Program-made: the position numbers and the translations under genes
Shown here: positions 25,734-34,400 of the stretch, piece by piece
Layout of the letters: every line of letters begins with the position of its first letter
Numbering within the stretch: position 1 is the first letter of the stretch
Assembly: GCF_002434265.1 (NCBI RefSeq)
Contig: NZ_DJJS01000006.1
Coordinates: forward strand, 372,001 to 436,000
Length of the DNA stretch: 64,000 bases
Direction: 5' to 3'
Source of the DNA: Pseudomonas sp. UBA6562
Lineage (GTDB): Bacteria; Pseudomonadota; Gammaproteobacteria; Pseudomonadales; Pseudomonadaceae
The notes under the pieces: generated by a model
Database searches by the model: none
Seen by the model: only the letters and a program-made list of their open reading frames with translations
What the model was told of the DNA's origin: nothing

Positions 25734-27908
25734 ATGACTGAACACGTTCGAGTCGGTGGCCTTCAGGTCGCCAAGGTCCTGTATGACTTCGTCAACGACG
25801 AGGCCATTCCCGGGACCGGTATCGTCGCCGAGCAGTTCTGGGACGGTGCGCAAAAGATCATCAACGACCTCGCTCCAAAGAACAAAGCCCTGCTGGCCAA
25901 GCGCGACGAGCTGCAAGCCCGTATCGACGCCTGGCACCAGGAACGTCAAGGCCAGGCCCACGACGCCGCTGCCTACAAACGCTTCCTTCAGGACATCGGC
26001 TACCTGCTGCCACAAGCGGACGACTTCCAAGCCACCACGCAAAACGTCGACGAAGAAATCGCCCACATGGCCGGCCCACAGCTGGTGGTGCCGGTGATGA
26101 ACGCCCGCTTCGCCCTCAACGCCGCCAATGCCCGCTGGGGCTCGCTGTACGACGCGCTGTACGGCACCGACGCCATCGACGACGAAGGCGGCGCGGAAAA
26201 GGGCCAGGGCTACAACAAGGTCCGCGGCGACAAGGTCATCGCCTTCGGCCGCGCCTTCCTCGATGAAGCCGCGCCGCTGGAAAACGGCTCGCACGCCGAC
26301 GCCACGGCCTATCGCATCGAAGCCGGCCAGCTGGTGGTCGCCCTCAAAGGCGGCAGCAGCGGCCTGCGCAACCCCGAGCAACTGCTCGGCCTGCACGGCG
26401 ACGCCGCCGCGCCCACCGCGATCCTGCTCAAGCACAACGGCCTGCACTTCGAAATCCAGATCGACGCCAGCACCCCGGTCGGCAGCACCGATGCCGCCGG
26501 CGTGAAGGACATCCTCATGGAGTCGGCGCTGACCACCATCATGGACTGCGAAGACTCGGTCGCCGCCGTCGATGCCGACGACAAGGTGCTGGTCTACCGC
26601 AACTGGCTGGGCCTGATGAAGGGCGATCTGGCGGAGAACGTCAGCAAAGGCGGCAAGACCTTCACCCGCACCATGAACCCGGACCGCGAGTACAGCGCGC
26701 CCAACGGCGGCACCGTCACCCTGCACGGCCGCTCGCTGCTGTTCGTGCGCAACGTCGGCCACCTGATGACCAATCCGGCCATCCTCGACGCCCAGGGCAA
26801 CGAGGTGCCCGAAGGCATCCAGGACGCGCTATTCACCGTACTGGCCGCGGTGCACAACCTCAACGGCAACACCCAGCGCAAGAACACCCGCAGCGGCAGC
26901 GTGTACATCGTCAAACCGAAGATGCACGGCCCTGAAGAAGTCGCCTTCGCCGCCGAGATCTTCGCCCGCGTTGAGCAGTTGCTGGGCCTGCCGGCCAACA
27001 CCCTGAAGGTCGGCATCATGGACGAGGAACGCCGCACCACGGTCAACCTCAAGGCCTGCATCAAGGCCGCAGCCGAGCGTGTGGTGTTCATCAACACCGG
27101 TTTCCTCGACCGTACCGGCGACGAAATCCACACCTCCATGGAAGCCGGCGCCGTGGTGCGCAAGGGCGTGATGAAGAACCAACCGTGGATCGCCGCCTAC
27201 GAAGACAACAACGTCGACGTGGGCCTGGCCACCGGTCTGCAAGGCCGTGCGCAGATCGGCAAGGGCATGTGGGCCATGCCGGACCTGATGGCGGCCATGC
27301 TCGAACAGAAGATCGCCCACCCCCTGGCCGGCGCCAATACCGCCTGGGTGCCGTCGCCCACCGCTGCCACCCTGCACGCGCTGCACTACCACAAGGTCGA
27401 CGTGCAGGCGCGTCAGGCCGAACTGGCCAAGCGCACCCCGGCGTCGGTCGACGACATCCTGCGCATTCCGCTGGCCGGCGACACGCAATGGTCGGCCGAA
27501 GAAATCCGCAACGAGCTGGACAACAATGCCCAGGGCATTCTCGGCTACGTGGTGCGCTGGATCGACCAGGGCGTGGGCTGTTCGAAAGTGCCGGACATCA
27601 ACGATGTCGGCCTGATGGAAGACCGCGCCACGCTGCGGATCTCCAGTCAGCTGCTGGCCAACTGGCTGCGCCATGGCGTGGTCAGCCAGGAGCAGGTGAT
27701 GGAGAGCCTCAAGCGTATGGCCGCCGTGGTCGATCGGCAGAACGCGGGCGATGCGCTGTACCGCCCACTGGCCGACGACTTCGACAGCAACATCGCCTTC
27801 CAGGCGGCGGTGGAACTGGTGGTCGAAGGCGCCAAGCAGCCCAACGGCTACACCGAGCCGGTGCTGCATCGTCGTCGTCGGGAGTTCAAGGCGCGTAACG
27901 GGCTGTAA
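25734..27908 (+). CDS. glcB: Malate synthase G
   Basis: 724 aa, the standard isoform-G length. It condenses glyoxylate and acetyl-CoA to malate in the glyoxylate bypass and glycolate use. Visible motifs are MDCEDSVAAVDADDK, GRSLLFVRNVGHLMTNPA, KVGIMDEERRTTVNLKAC with the catalytic Arg, and the C-terminal MEDRATLRISSQLLANWLRHGV with the catalytic Asp. Start chosen at MTEHVRVGGLQ with GTGAGG upstream. It is monocistronic, without adjacent glc genes. Confidence 0.96.
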   Translation: MTEHVRVGGLQVAKVLYDFVNDEAIPGTGIVAEQFWDGAQKIINDLAPKNKALLAKRDELQARIDAWHQERQGQAHDAAAYKRFLQDIGYLLPQADDFQATTQNVDEEIAHMAGPQLVVPVMNARFALNAANARWGSLYDALYGTDAIDDEGGAEKGQGYNKVRGDKVIAFGRAFLDEAAPLENGSHADATAYRIEAGQLVVALKGGSSGLRNPEQLLGLHGDAAAPTAILLKHNGLHFEIQIDASTPVGSTDAAGVKDILMESALTTIMDCEDSVAAVDADDKVLVYRNWLGLMKGDLAENVSKGGKTFTRTMNPDREYSAPNGGTVTLHGRSLLFVRNVGHLMTNPAILDAQGNEVPEGIQDALFTVLAAVHNLNGNTQRKNTRSGSVYIVKPKMHGPEEVAFAAEIFARVEQLLGLPANTLKVGIMDEERRTTVNLKACIKAAAERVVFINTGFLDRTGDEIHTSMEAGAVVRKGVMKNQPWIAAYEDNNVDVGLATGLQGRAQIGKGMWAMPDLMAAMLEQKIAHPLAGANTAWVPSPTAATLHALHYHKVDVQARQAELAKRTPASVDDILRIPLAGDTQWSAEEIRNELDNNAQGILGYVVRWIDQGVGCSKVPDINDVGLMEDRATLRISSQLLANWLRHGVVSQEQVMESLKRMAAVVDRQNAGDALYRPLADDFDSNIAFQAAVELVVEGAKQPNGYTEPVLHRRRREFKARNGL

Positions 27909-27944
27909 GCCGCCGCGCCGGCCTGTGGGTGCGCGAAGGCGCGC

Positions 27945-28391
27945 CTACAGGCTCAGCTCTTTGCTCACCAATTCCAGCAAACGGGTCAGGTCGACCGGTT
28001 TGAGCAGCACATCGAGCACACCCAAGTGCATCGCCTTGACCGCTTCCTGCACATCGGTGTCGCCCGACACCACGATGATCGGCAACTCCGCCCGCTCCGA
28101 CGCCCGCACGTGACGGATCAGCGCCAGGCCGTCTTCGGGCTGCATGCGCAGGTCGGTGATCATCAGGCCGATCGAAGGCCGCATCCTCAAAGCCGCACGC
28201 GCCTGCTGCACGCTGTCGGCCACGCTGCATTCCCAGCCACGACTTCTCAGGTACGCCGCCAGCGCTTCGCGGTTGATCGCGTTGTCGTCCACGACCAACA
28301 CGGAAGGAGCCGGGCCCGCCGGCGCGCTGACATCGGCCAGCGCACGGCGCTCGGCGTCGCTCAGGATGTCGTCTTGCTCAGCCATGCTCAT
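27945..28391 (-). CDS. Stand-alone response regulator receiver protein
   Basis: 148 aa. A single CheY-like receiver domain (about 30-148) with acidic pair DDN, phospho-acceptor Asp in MITDLRMQPEDG, switch Ser in VVSGDT, and Lys in LLKPVDL. A 28-residue N-terminal tail precedes it. There is no output domain, so it may act by protein contact or phosphate transfer. The partner kinase is not adjacent. A second in-frame ATG 6 bases downstream (28385) has slightly better SD spacing. It is convergent with glcB. Confidence 0.87.
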   Translation of the reverse strand: MSMAEQDDILSDAERRALADVSAPAGPAPSVLVVDDNAINREALAAYLRSRGWECSVADSVQQARAALRMRPSIGLMITDLRMQPEDGLALIRHVRASERAELPIIVVSGDTDVQEAVKAMHLGVLDVLLKPVDLTRLLELVSKELSL

Positions 28392-28768
28392 CTCGTCAAA
28401 AAAATCCCTTCAAAACAGTTAAGACCGCAGTCATAGCTATAACCGACTGCCTTTCGTCGGAAATTTGACGCACAAGGCAGCGATGTTTGCGCCACATCAC
28501 GACTGCAGGTCTATGGCTGGGTTATGCGTCCCTTCACACCTTGCAGGTGATCGACGATGGTTTGCGTGCAGGTCAGTACAGCAGCAAGCCTTGATAGCCC
28601 TCGGCCAGCGCGCCGCAGCAGGCAATGCGGCGCTGCGCGGCCTTATATGGCAGGCATAGACTTACGTCCAATGTAAAGCTTGCCCACATCGTCCGACCAT
28701 GGGCCTTACAGCAACAAGCAATAACAAGGATTGTGCCAAGTGCGCCGTCTCACCCTGCGACCGATGCC
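28392..28768. other. Intergenic region upstream of the cNMP/CBS gene
   Basis: 377 bases without a convincing gene. Its AT-rich left part (28392-28460) likely holds the response-regulator promoter. AATAACAA at 28720-28727 fits the Hfq/Crc A-rich motif AAnAAnAA, 42 bases before the next start. A short frame with CxxC pairs at 28699 is a shadow of the downstream gene. Confidence 0.5.
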
Positions 28769-30706
28769 ATGAGCCAACAGGACGCCTTCGATCAAGCGGG
28801 CAAGACCGCCGTGCGCCAGAACATCCTGGGCATGCTGCAATTCCTGCAACGCTTCCCACCCTTCAACCAGATGGAACACGGCCACCTGGCCTACCTGGTG
28901 GAACAGTGCCAGCTGCGCTTTTACGCAAGCGGCGAAACCATCGTCAAGCCTGCCGATGGCCCGGTGACGCATTTCTTCATCGTCAAGCAAGGCCGTGTGG
29001 TCGGCGAACGCCAGCACGCGCGGGGCGCCGACACCACACCCACCTTCGAGATCACCGCCGGCGAATGCTTTCCGCTCGCCGCCCTGCTCGGCGAGCGCGC
29101 CACGCGCACCGAGCACCTGGCCGGCGAGGACACCTTCTGCCTGCAACTGCACAAGGCGGCGTTCGTCCGCGTGTTCTCGCTGTCGGAGGCGTTCCGCGAT
29201 TTCGCTTTACGTGGGGTCAGCAGCCTGCTCGACCAGATCAACCAGCAGGTGCGCCAACGCGCGGCGCAGACCCTGGGCACGCAATATTCGCTGAATACGC
29301 CCCTGGCCGAGCTGGCCATGCGTCATCCCGTGATGTGCGCCGCCGACACGCCGGTGCGCGAGGCCGTGCGGCAGATGCACGAGCAACAGGTAGGCAGCAT
29401 CGTCATCGTCGATGGGCAGCGTACCCCCTGTGGCATCTTCACCCTGCGCGACTTGCGCCAGGTGGTGGCCGAGGCCAACGCCGAGCTGGACGCGCCCATC
29501 GCCCGCTACATGACCGCCGCGCCGTTCTGCCTCAGTGCCCAGGCCAGCGCCTTCGACGCGGCGCTGGCGATGACCGAGCGGCACATCGCCCACGTCTGCC
29601 TGGTCGACCACGGGCGCCTGTGCGGCGTGGTCTCCGAGCGCGACCTGTTCTCCCTACAGCGGGTCGACCTGGTGCACCTGGCGCGCACCATCCGCCATGC
29701 CCCACGGCTGGAGACCCTGATCGCGCTGCGTGGCGAGATCGGCCAACTGGTCGAGCGCATGCTGGCCCATGGCGCGTCCTCGACGCAGATCACCCAGATC
29801 GTGACCCTGCTCAACGACCACACCGTGTGCCGGGTGATCGAGCTGACCCTGGCCGAACAGGGCGACCCCGGCGTGCCCTTCACCTGGCTGTGCTTCGGCA
29901 GCGAGGGACGGCGCGAACAGACGCTGTACACCGACCAGGACAACGGCATCCTCTTCGAAGCGGCCGATGCGAGCGAGGCCGAGGCCGTACGCCTCCGCCT
30001 GTTGCCGCTGGCACGGCTGATCAACCAGCAGCTGGCGCGCTGCGGCTTCAGCCTGTGCCCCGGCAATGTGATGGCCGGCAACCCGGAACTGTGCCTGTCG
30101 CGTACAGAGTGGGCACGACGCTTCGCCGGGTTCGTGCGCGAGGCCAGCCCGGAACACCTGCTGGGCTCGACCATCTACTTCGACCTGCGCGCGGTGTGGG
30201 GCGACGAGCAGGGCTGCGAGCAACTGCGTCAGGGCATCCTCGCTCAGGTCGCGGACAATCGCCTGTTCCAGCGCATGCTGGCCGAAAACGCCCTGCGCCA
30301 GCGCCCGCCCGTGGGCCGGCTGCGCGACTTCGTGCTGACCCGCCAGGGCAACGACAAGACCGCCACCCTCGACCTCAAGGTGCAGGGCCTCACACCCTTC
30401 GTCGACGGCGCACGGTTGCTGGCCCTGGCCCATGGCATCGGCGCCAACAACACCCTCGAGCGCCTGCGCCAACTGGCCCAGCGCGAGGTCATCGACGCCT
30501 TGGACGCCGCCGCCTTCGAAGAGGCCTACCACTTCATCCAGCAGACCCGCATGCAACAGCACCAACGCCAGAGCCGCGACAACCAGCCCTACAGCAACCG
30601 CCTCGACCCGGACAGCCTCAACCACCTCGACCGGCGCATCCTGCGCGAATCCCTGCGCCAAGCGCAGCGTCTGCAAAGCAGCCTGGCGCTGCGGTATCAG
30701 CTATGA
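28769..30706 (+). CDS. cNMP-binding/CBS-domain DUF294 nucleotidyltransferase-like protein
   Basis: 645 aa. Signalling protein of unknown target. Order of domains: cyclic-nucleotide-binding-like (about 20-150), two CBS repeats (about 165-290, with REAVRQMHEQQVGSIVIVD and FDAALAMTERHIAHVCLVD), DUF294 putative nucleotidyltransferase (GSEGRREQ at 377-384, then TDQDNGI), and a DUF294 C-terminal helical part. It is probably cytoplasmic. A weak SD precedes the ATG. Its stop overlaps the next gene by ATGA, so it forms an operon with the exonuclease. Proteins of this type paired with a DnaQ-like exonuclease recur in pseudomonads, which supports a joint job. Confidence 0.86.
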   Translation: MSQQDAFDQAGKTAVRQNILGMLQFLQRFPPFNQMEHGHLAYLVEQCQLRFYASGETIVKPADGPVTHFFIVKQGRVVGERQHARGADTTPTFEITAGECFPLAALLGERATRTEHLAGEDTFCLQLHKAAFVRVFSLSEAFRDFALRGVSSLLDQINQQVRQRAAQTLGTQYSLNTPLAELAMRHPVMCAADTPVREAVRQMHEQQVGSIVIVDGQRTPCGIFTLRDLRQVVAEANAELDAPIARYMTAAPFCLSAQASAFDAALAMTERHIAHVCLVDHGRLCGVVSERDLFSLQRVDLVHLARTIRHAPRLETLIALRGEIGQLVERMLAHGASSTQITQIVTLLNDHTVCRVIELTLAEQGDPGVPFTWLCFGSEGRREQTLYTDQDNGILFEAADASEAEAVRLRLLPLARLINQQLARCGFSLCPGNVMAGNPELCLSRTEWARRFAGFVREASPEHLLGSTIYFDLRAVWGDEQGCEQLRQGILAQVADNRLFQRMLAENALRQRPPVGRLRDFVLTRQGNDKTATLDLKVQGLTPFVDGARLLALAHGIGANNTLERLRQLAQREVIDALDAAAFEEAYHFIQQTRMQQHQRQSRDNQPYSNRLDPDSLNHLDRRILRESLRQAQRLQSSLALRYQL

Positions 30707-31413
30707 ACCCGTTCGCCTGGCTGCGGCCGGCCACGCCCCTCGTTCAGGAGGCCCTGAAAACGCGCCTGGCACGCTTGCCGCAGCCCACGCCCTGGCGCAC
30801 TTGCAGCCTGCGCGAACAGCGTTGGGTGGTGCTCGACTTGGAAACCAGCGGCCTGAACCTGAACCGCGACCAGGTGCTGTCGATCGGCGCGGTGGCCATC
30901 GACGAGGGCGCCATAGACTTCAGCCAGCAATTCGAACGCACCCTGCACCGCCCCGAGCAGAAGACCACCGCCAGCGTGCTCATCCATGGCCTGGGGCCCA
31001 GCGCCCTGGCCGCCGGCTGCGACCCGGCCACGGCCTTCGTGGAACTGCTCGAATTCATCGGCGACAGCCCAGTGCTGGCCTTCCATGCCCCCTTCGACCA
31101 GCACATGCTGACGCGCGCCTTGAAGCACAGCCTGGGCCACCGGCTGCAATCGCCCTTCGTCGATGTGGCCGACCTGGCGCCGATGCTCAATCCCGACGTG
31201 GCCATGCGCGAAGCCGGGCTGGACGCCTGGGTCGCGCACTTCGGGCTGGAAGTGGCCGAGCGTCACCACGCCAGCGCCGACGCCCAGGTGACGGCCGAAC
31301 TGACCCTGATCCTGTTCAGCCAGGCGCGTCGCCAACAGCTCGACAGCCCTCAGGCGCTGCTCCAGCGCTTGCACGCCTGGCGTCGACGCAAGGCCCACCA
31401 CCAGGGCTTGTGA
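30703..31413 (+). CDS. DnaQ-like 3'-5' exonuclease (DEDDh)
   Basis: 236 aa. Exonuclease III motif: VLDLETSGL with catalytic Asp45 and Glu47, then a second Asp in FHAPFDQHML and the final HHASADAQVT motif with His and Asp. It is shorter than a full epsilon subunit plus tail and has an extra N-terminal helix, so it is not the replicative DnaQ. It starts 4 bases inside the CBS gene. Confidence 0.9.
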   Translation: MNPFAWLRPATPLVQEALKTRLARLPQPTPWRTCSLREQRWVVLDLETSGLNLNRDQVLSIGAVAIDEGAIDFSQQFERTLHRPEQKTTASVLIHGLGPSALAAGCDPATAFVELLEFIGDSPVLAFHAPFDQHMLTRALKHSLGHRLQSPFVDVADLAPMLNPDVAMREAGLDAWVAHFGLEVAERHHASADAQVTAELTLILFSQARRQQLDSPQALLQRLHAWRRRKAHHQGL

Positions 31414-31586
31414 GGGCAGTCAGCGCCACTGGTGATCGACCACAACCAGCTCGCGCGCAACCTTCGTCAGGCGACGCGATGATTGGCTGCTGCGGCGAGT
31501 ACCCACCCCACCTACAGACCCCATTACCGCACCCAACCGTCGCAAAAGCGCCAGCGTGACCCGCTCATCCAAAGCGGAGCCACCCC

Positions 31587-34400
31587 ATGAGCCTGGAACA
31601 CTTCAAATCCTTCGATCTGCCTTTGAGCGCTCTGCTCACCCCGCCGCCGCCACCCGACCCGACCTTGCCGCTGCTGAACGCGCGCCAACGCTACTTCGCC
31701 GACCTGGCCGACTACTGGCTCTCCGGCACATCGTCTGCGAGCAGCCGCCAAGCCCAGTTGGGCGAGATTCTGCGGCGACAACTGCTGGCGCAAATCGCTA
31801 TGCGCGAAGGCGACCACACGCTGGGTTCCAACCATGCCGAGCTGATGGCCTGCTGCGTGAACCTGCCCCTGCCCTCGCAACGCCAGCATCTGCCGGCGGC
31901 GCAGCGTCCGCAGGTGTACCGGCCGGTGCTGAGCATCACCACGCCGCATTGGCGCTGCCCCTTGCGCGGCGCTTTCGTGATCGTCGAGGGCGGCCCCGAA
32001 GGCGGCATGCCCGATCCTCGCCAACCCGGCGAATACGCCCTGCTCTGCAGCCTGCCCCATGGCATCGAGGCCTTCGACAGCCTGGCCGAACTGCACGTCG
32101 AGCTGTGCGAACGGCTCGACGACCCGCAACAGAGCCGTCCGCTCCTGCGCCATCTGCACAGCGACGAGGATCGCGAGCGGGCCTGCAATGCCGAGCGCCT
32201 GCGCTATGAGTGGTTCAACGACGACTTGGTCCAGGCCCAGGTTCAGGACTTGATCGACGGGCAACGCACCGCCCTCATCGCCCTCTGGGAAAACGCCGCG
32301 CGACGGTCGCTGGCAGATCTGTCGGTCCTGGCCAAAGACCTACAAACGGCCGCCGATGTCGTGCCCTGGATCGACAGCCGCTCGGGCCTGCAAACTCGCT
32401 ATGGTCTGCTCCTGGAACGCAACTCGCCGGCCTGGCTGCGCCATGCGTCGGCCCAGGGTCTGACCCACATCATGCAGACCGTGCAGGAGCTGGTGGTCGC
32501 CATCGACCAGGCATCGGCTCCAGGCATCCTCAACCCCGAGCAGTTCCTCGAGCGCAACAGTTTGCTGGCCTGGACCCGCGACCGTCTGCGCAGTACCTTG
32601 CGCCAGCGCCACCAATTGGATCTCGACCCGCTCCATGTGTACGTCAGCGTGACCCTGGCCAGGCAGAAGGGCCCGGTGCTGCACCCGGGCATCACCACCG
32701 CCTGGATTCCTGCCGCCAGCCGTCCGCAAGTGGGCGATAGCGTCGAGCTGGTGCGCCGCACCTACCGCCTCGACGAACTGGCCCTGATCAATGTCAGCCT
32801 GCTCGACATCGACTACTGGCTCACCGCCAGGGTGCACGACGCGGACGACCACACTGTGTCCGGCATCACCCCCATTCAGATCCGTGCCATGGTGCGCGAA
32901 CTGAACGTCGGCGAGAGCTATAGCCAATACCTGCGTACCCACCTGCTGACCTCGACGCAGGCGCAGTGGCGCAGGGATCGCTACATCGACATCAGCCGCG
33001 CGCGCATGCGTGCGGAGCTGGCCAAGGCGCACCACGCCGGGCACCTGCTGGAAGATCCGTTCGAGCGCGGTTTCGCGTGGGCGACGCTGGTGCTGGACCA
33101 CCCGCACGCCCAAGCGCGCCAGCAATTGCCCGTGCAGCGTCTGAGCGTGCGCCAGCTACTGCTGGGCGGGCATACCCTGCACGATGTCATGCTTGTCACG
33201 CCCGACGGGGCTGGCTTCTCGCGCTTCCTGGCGTACACCCCGGATGCGCCAGATAGACGCGCCTGGCGGGAATTTCGCAACACCCGCCACCTGCTCCGGA
33301 CGCTGCGCAGCAAGCCCGCACTACGCAAATACGTCAAGGAACGTCTGCCGCTGCTCGACCCCGAGCAGGTCGAACGCTGGCTGACCAAGGGCGGCCTGGG
33401 CGCCATCGCGCAACGCCCGGAAATCGACGACGACTTCCAGAGCGCCCGCTATCTGGCCGAAGTCAACGCCACTCTGGCGCGCGTCGATGCCAGCACCAAC
33501 ACCAAGCTCGAACTGTTGGGCGAGCTGACCTTGCATGCGCTGTCGATCCTGCTCGACCTGATCAGCCTGGTGATCCCAGCGCGCACTTTGGTGCCGGTGG
33601 CACTGGCGCGTTCGATACTGTCGGTGATCGACGCCAATACGGCGTTCAAGGAAGACGACCGCGTCGGCGTGCTCAAACACCTGGTCGAATCCTTCACCCA
33701 CATCAACGATGCGATCAACAACATCGGCGGCACCACCGTGATGCGTCGGGCCATTCGCGCCATTCCCCCGACCCCACCATTGAAGCTGCCGCCCGCCGCA
33801 GCCATCAACATCGACACCGACAAGCTGCGTTACCGGGTCGACGGCATTCACAAGGAAGGCATCTACGAGCAGCCGTCGCCTTATGCGGGCTTGTCGCTGT
33901 ACTACATCAAGGACGCGGCCGGCGTGAACTATCAGGTCGCGTTCGATGGCTACCGCTGGCGAGTGCTCGACCCGCGTATGCCCGACGCGTACATCAAGGT
34001 ACCGGTCAAACGGCGCGCGGATGGCGAGTGGGTCGTGGATTCGCCTGTGCTGTGGTACGACGGCTTGCCCGATCTGGAGACGCTGTTGACCGAGTGCCGA
34101 TTGCCGGAACGGCCGATGGGCGTCGAGCCCCCTGGTGGGGACGGCCTGTTCCAATACGAGGGGCAGCTGTATCTACTGGCGGGGGAACAGGCGTTACCGC
34201 TGCGTGCGCACTTGCTCGACCATCACTACCACCTGCTGATTCCGAACCAGCCGAATGGTCCCGCTACGGCCTGGGCGATCCTGCGCTGGCGCGACGGGCA
34301 GTGGCGCATCCGGGTGCGTCAGGCCGGGCGCAGCAGCGATTGGCTGGCGCTACCGGCCGCTTACTCGGTCAGGCGCGGGAGCAGCGCGTCCAGGCGCTGA
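31587..34400 (+). CDS. Large dermonecrotic-toxin-like (DUF6543-type) protein
   Basis: 937 aa. The N-terminal part has the pattern of the Pseudomonas DUF6543 / dermonecrotic toxin domain family: RQRYFADLADYWL, a Ser-Arg-x-x-x-L repeat (SSRQAQLGEIL), a long helical body, and an RARMRAELAKAHHAGHL segment. A hydrophobic stretch near 645-680 (LHALSILLDLISLVIPARTLVPVAL) could insert in membranes. The C-terminal third (about 740-920) is beta-rich, with repeated Y-x-V-x-x-D-G and W-R-V segments. No signal peptide and no known catalytic motif are visible. An SD-like GGAG lies at 31574-31577. The last 40 bases overlap the convergent LPS kinase gene. It looks like an accessory gene; target and secretion route are unknown. 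Confidence 0.75.
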   Translation: MSLEHFKSFDLPLSALLTPPPPPDPTLPLLNARQRYFADLADYWLSGTSSASSRQAQLGEILRRQLLAQIAMREGDHTLGSNHAELMACCVNLPLPSQRQHLPAAQRPQVYRPVLSITTPHWRCPLRGAFVIVEGGPEGGMPDPRQPGEYALLCSLPHGIEAFDSLAELHVELCERLDDPQQSRPLLRHLHSDEDRERACNAERLRYEWFNDDLVQAQVQDLIDGQRTALIALWENAARRSLADLSVLAKDLQTAADVVPWIDSRSGLQTRYGLLLERNSPAWLRHASAQGLTHIMQTVQELVVAIDQASAPGILNPEQFLERNSLLAWTRDRLRSTLRQRHQLDLDPLHVYVSVTLARQKGPVLHPGITTAWIPAASRPQVGDSVELVRRTYRLDELALINVSLLDIDYWLTARVHDADDHTVSGITPIQIRAMVRELNVGESYSQYLRTHLLTSTQAQWRRDRYIDISRARMRAELAKAHHAGHLLEDPFERGFAWATLVLDHPHAQARQQLPVQRLSVRQLLLGGHTLHDVMLVTPDGAGFSRFLAYTPDAPDRRAWREFRNTRHLLRTLRSKPALRKYVKERLPLLDPEQVERWLTKGGLGAIAQRPEIDDDFQSARYLAEVNATLARVDASTNTKLELLGELTLHALSILLDLISLVIPARTLVPVALARSILSVIDANTAFKEDDRVGVLKHLVESFTHINDAINNIGGTTVMRRAIRAIPPTPPLKLPPAAAINIDTDKLRYRVDGIHKEGIYEQPSPYAGLSLYYIKDAAGVNYQVAFDGYRWRVLDPRMPDAYIKVPVKRRADGEWVVDSPVLWYDGLPDLETLLTECRLPERPMGVEPPGGDGLFQYEGQLYLLAGEQALPLRAHLLDHHYHLLIPNQPNGPATAWAILRWRDGQWRIRVRQAGRSSDWLALPAAYSVRRGSSASRR

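Noticed and set aside
28699..31413. Frame with C-x2-C-x4-C-x2-C near its start that runs 900 codons
   Set aside because: After about 25 codons it is only the CBS/DUF294 gene read out of frame, and its end is the exonuclease gene in the correct frame. The Cys motif is not followed by a stop or domain.
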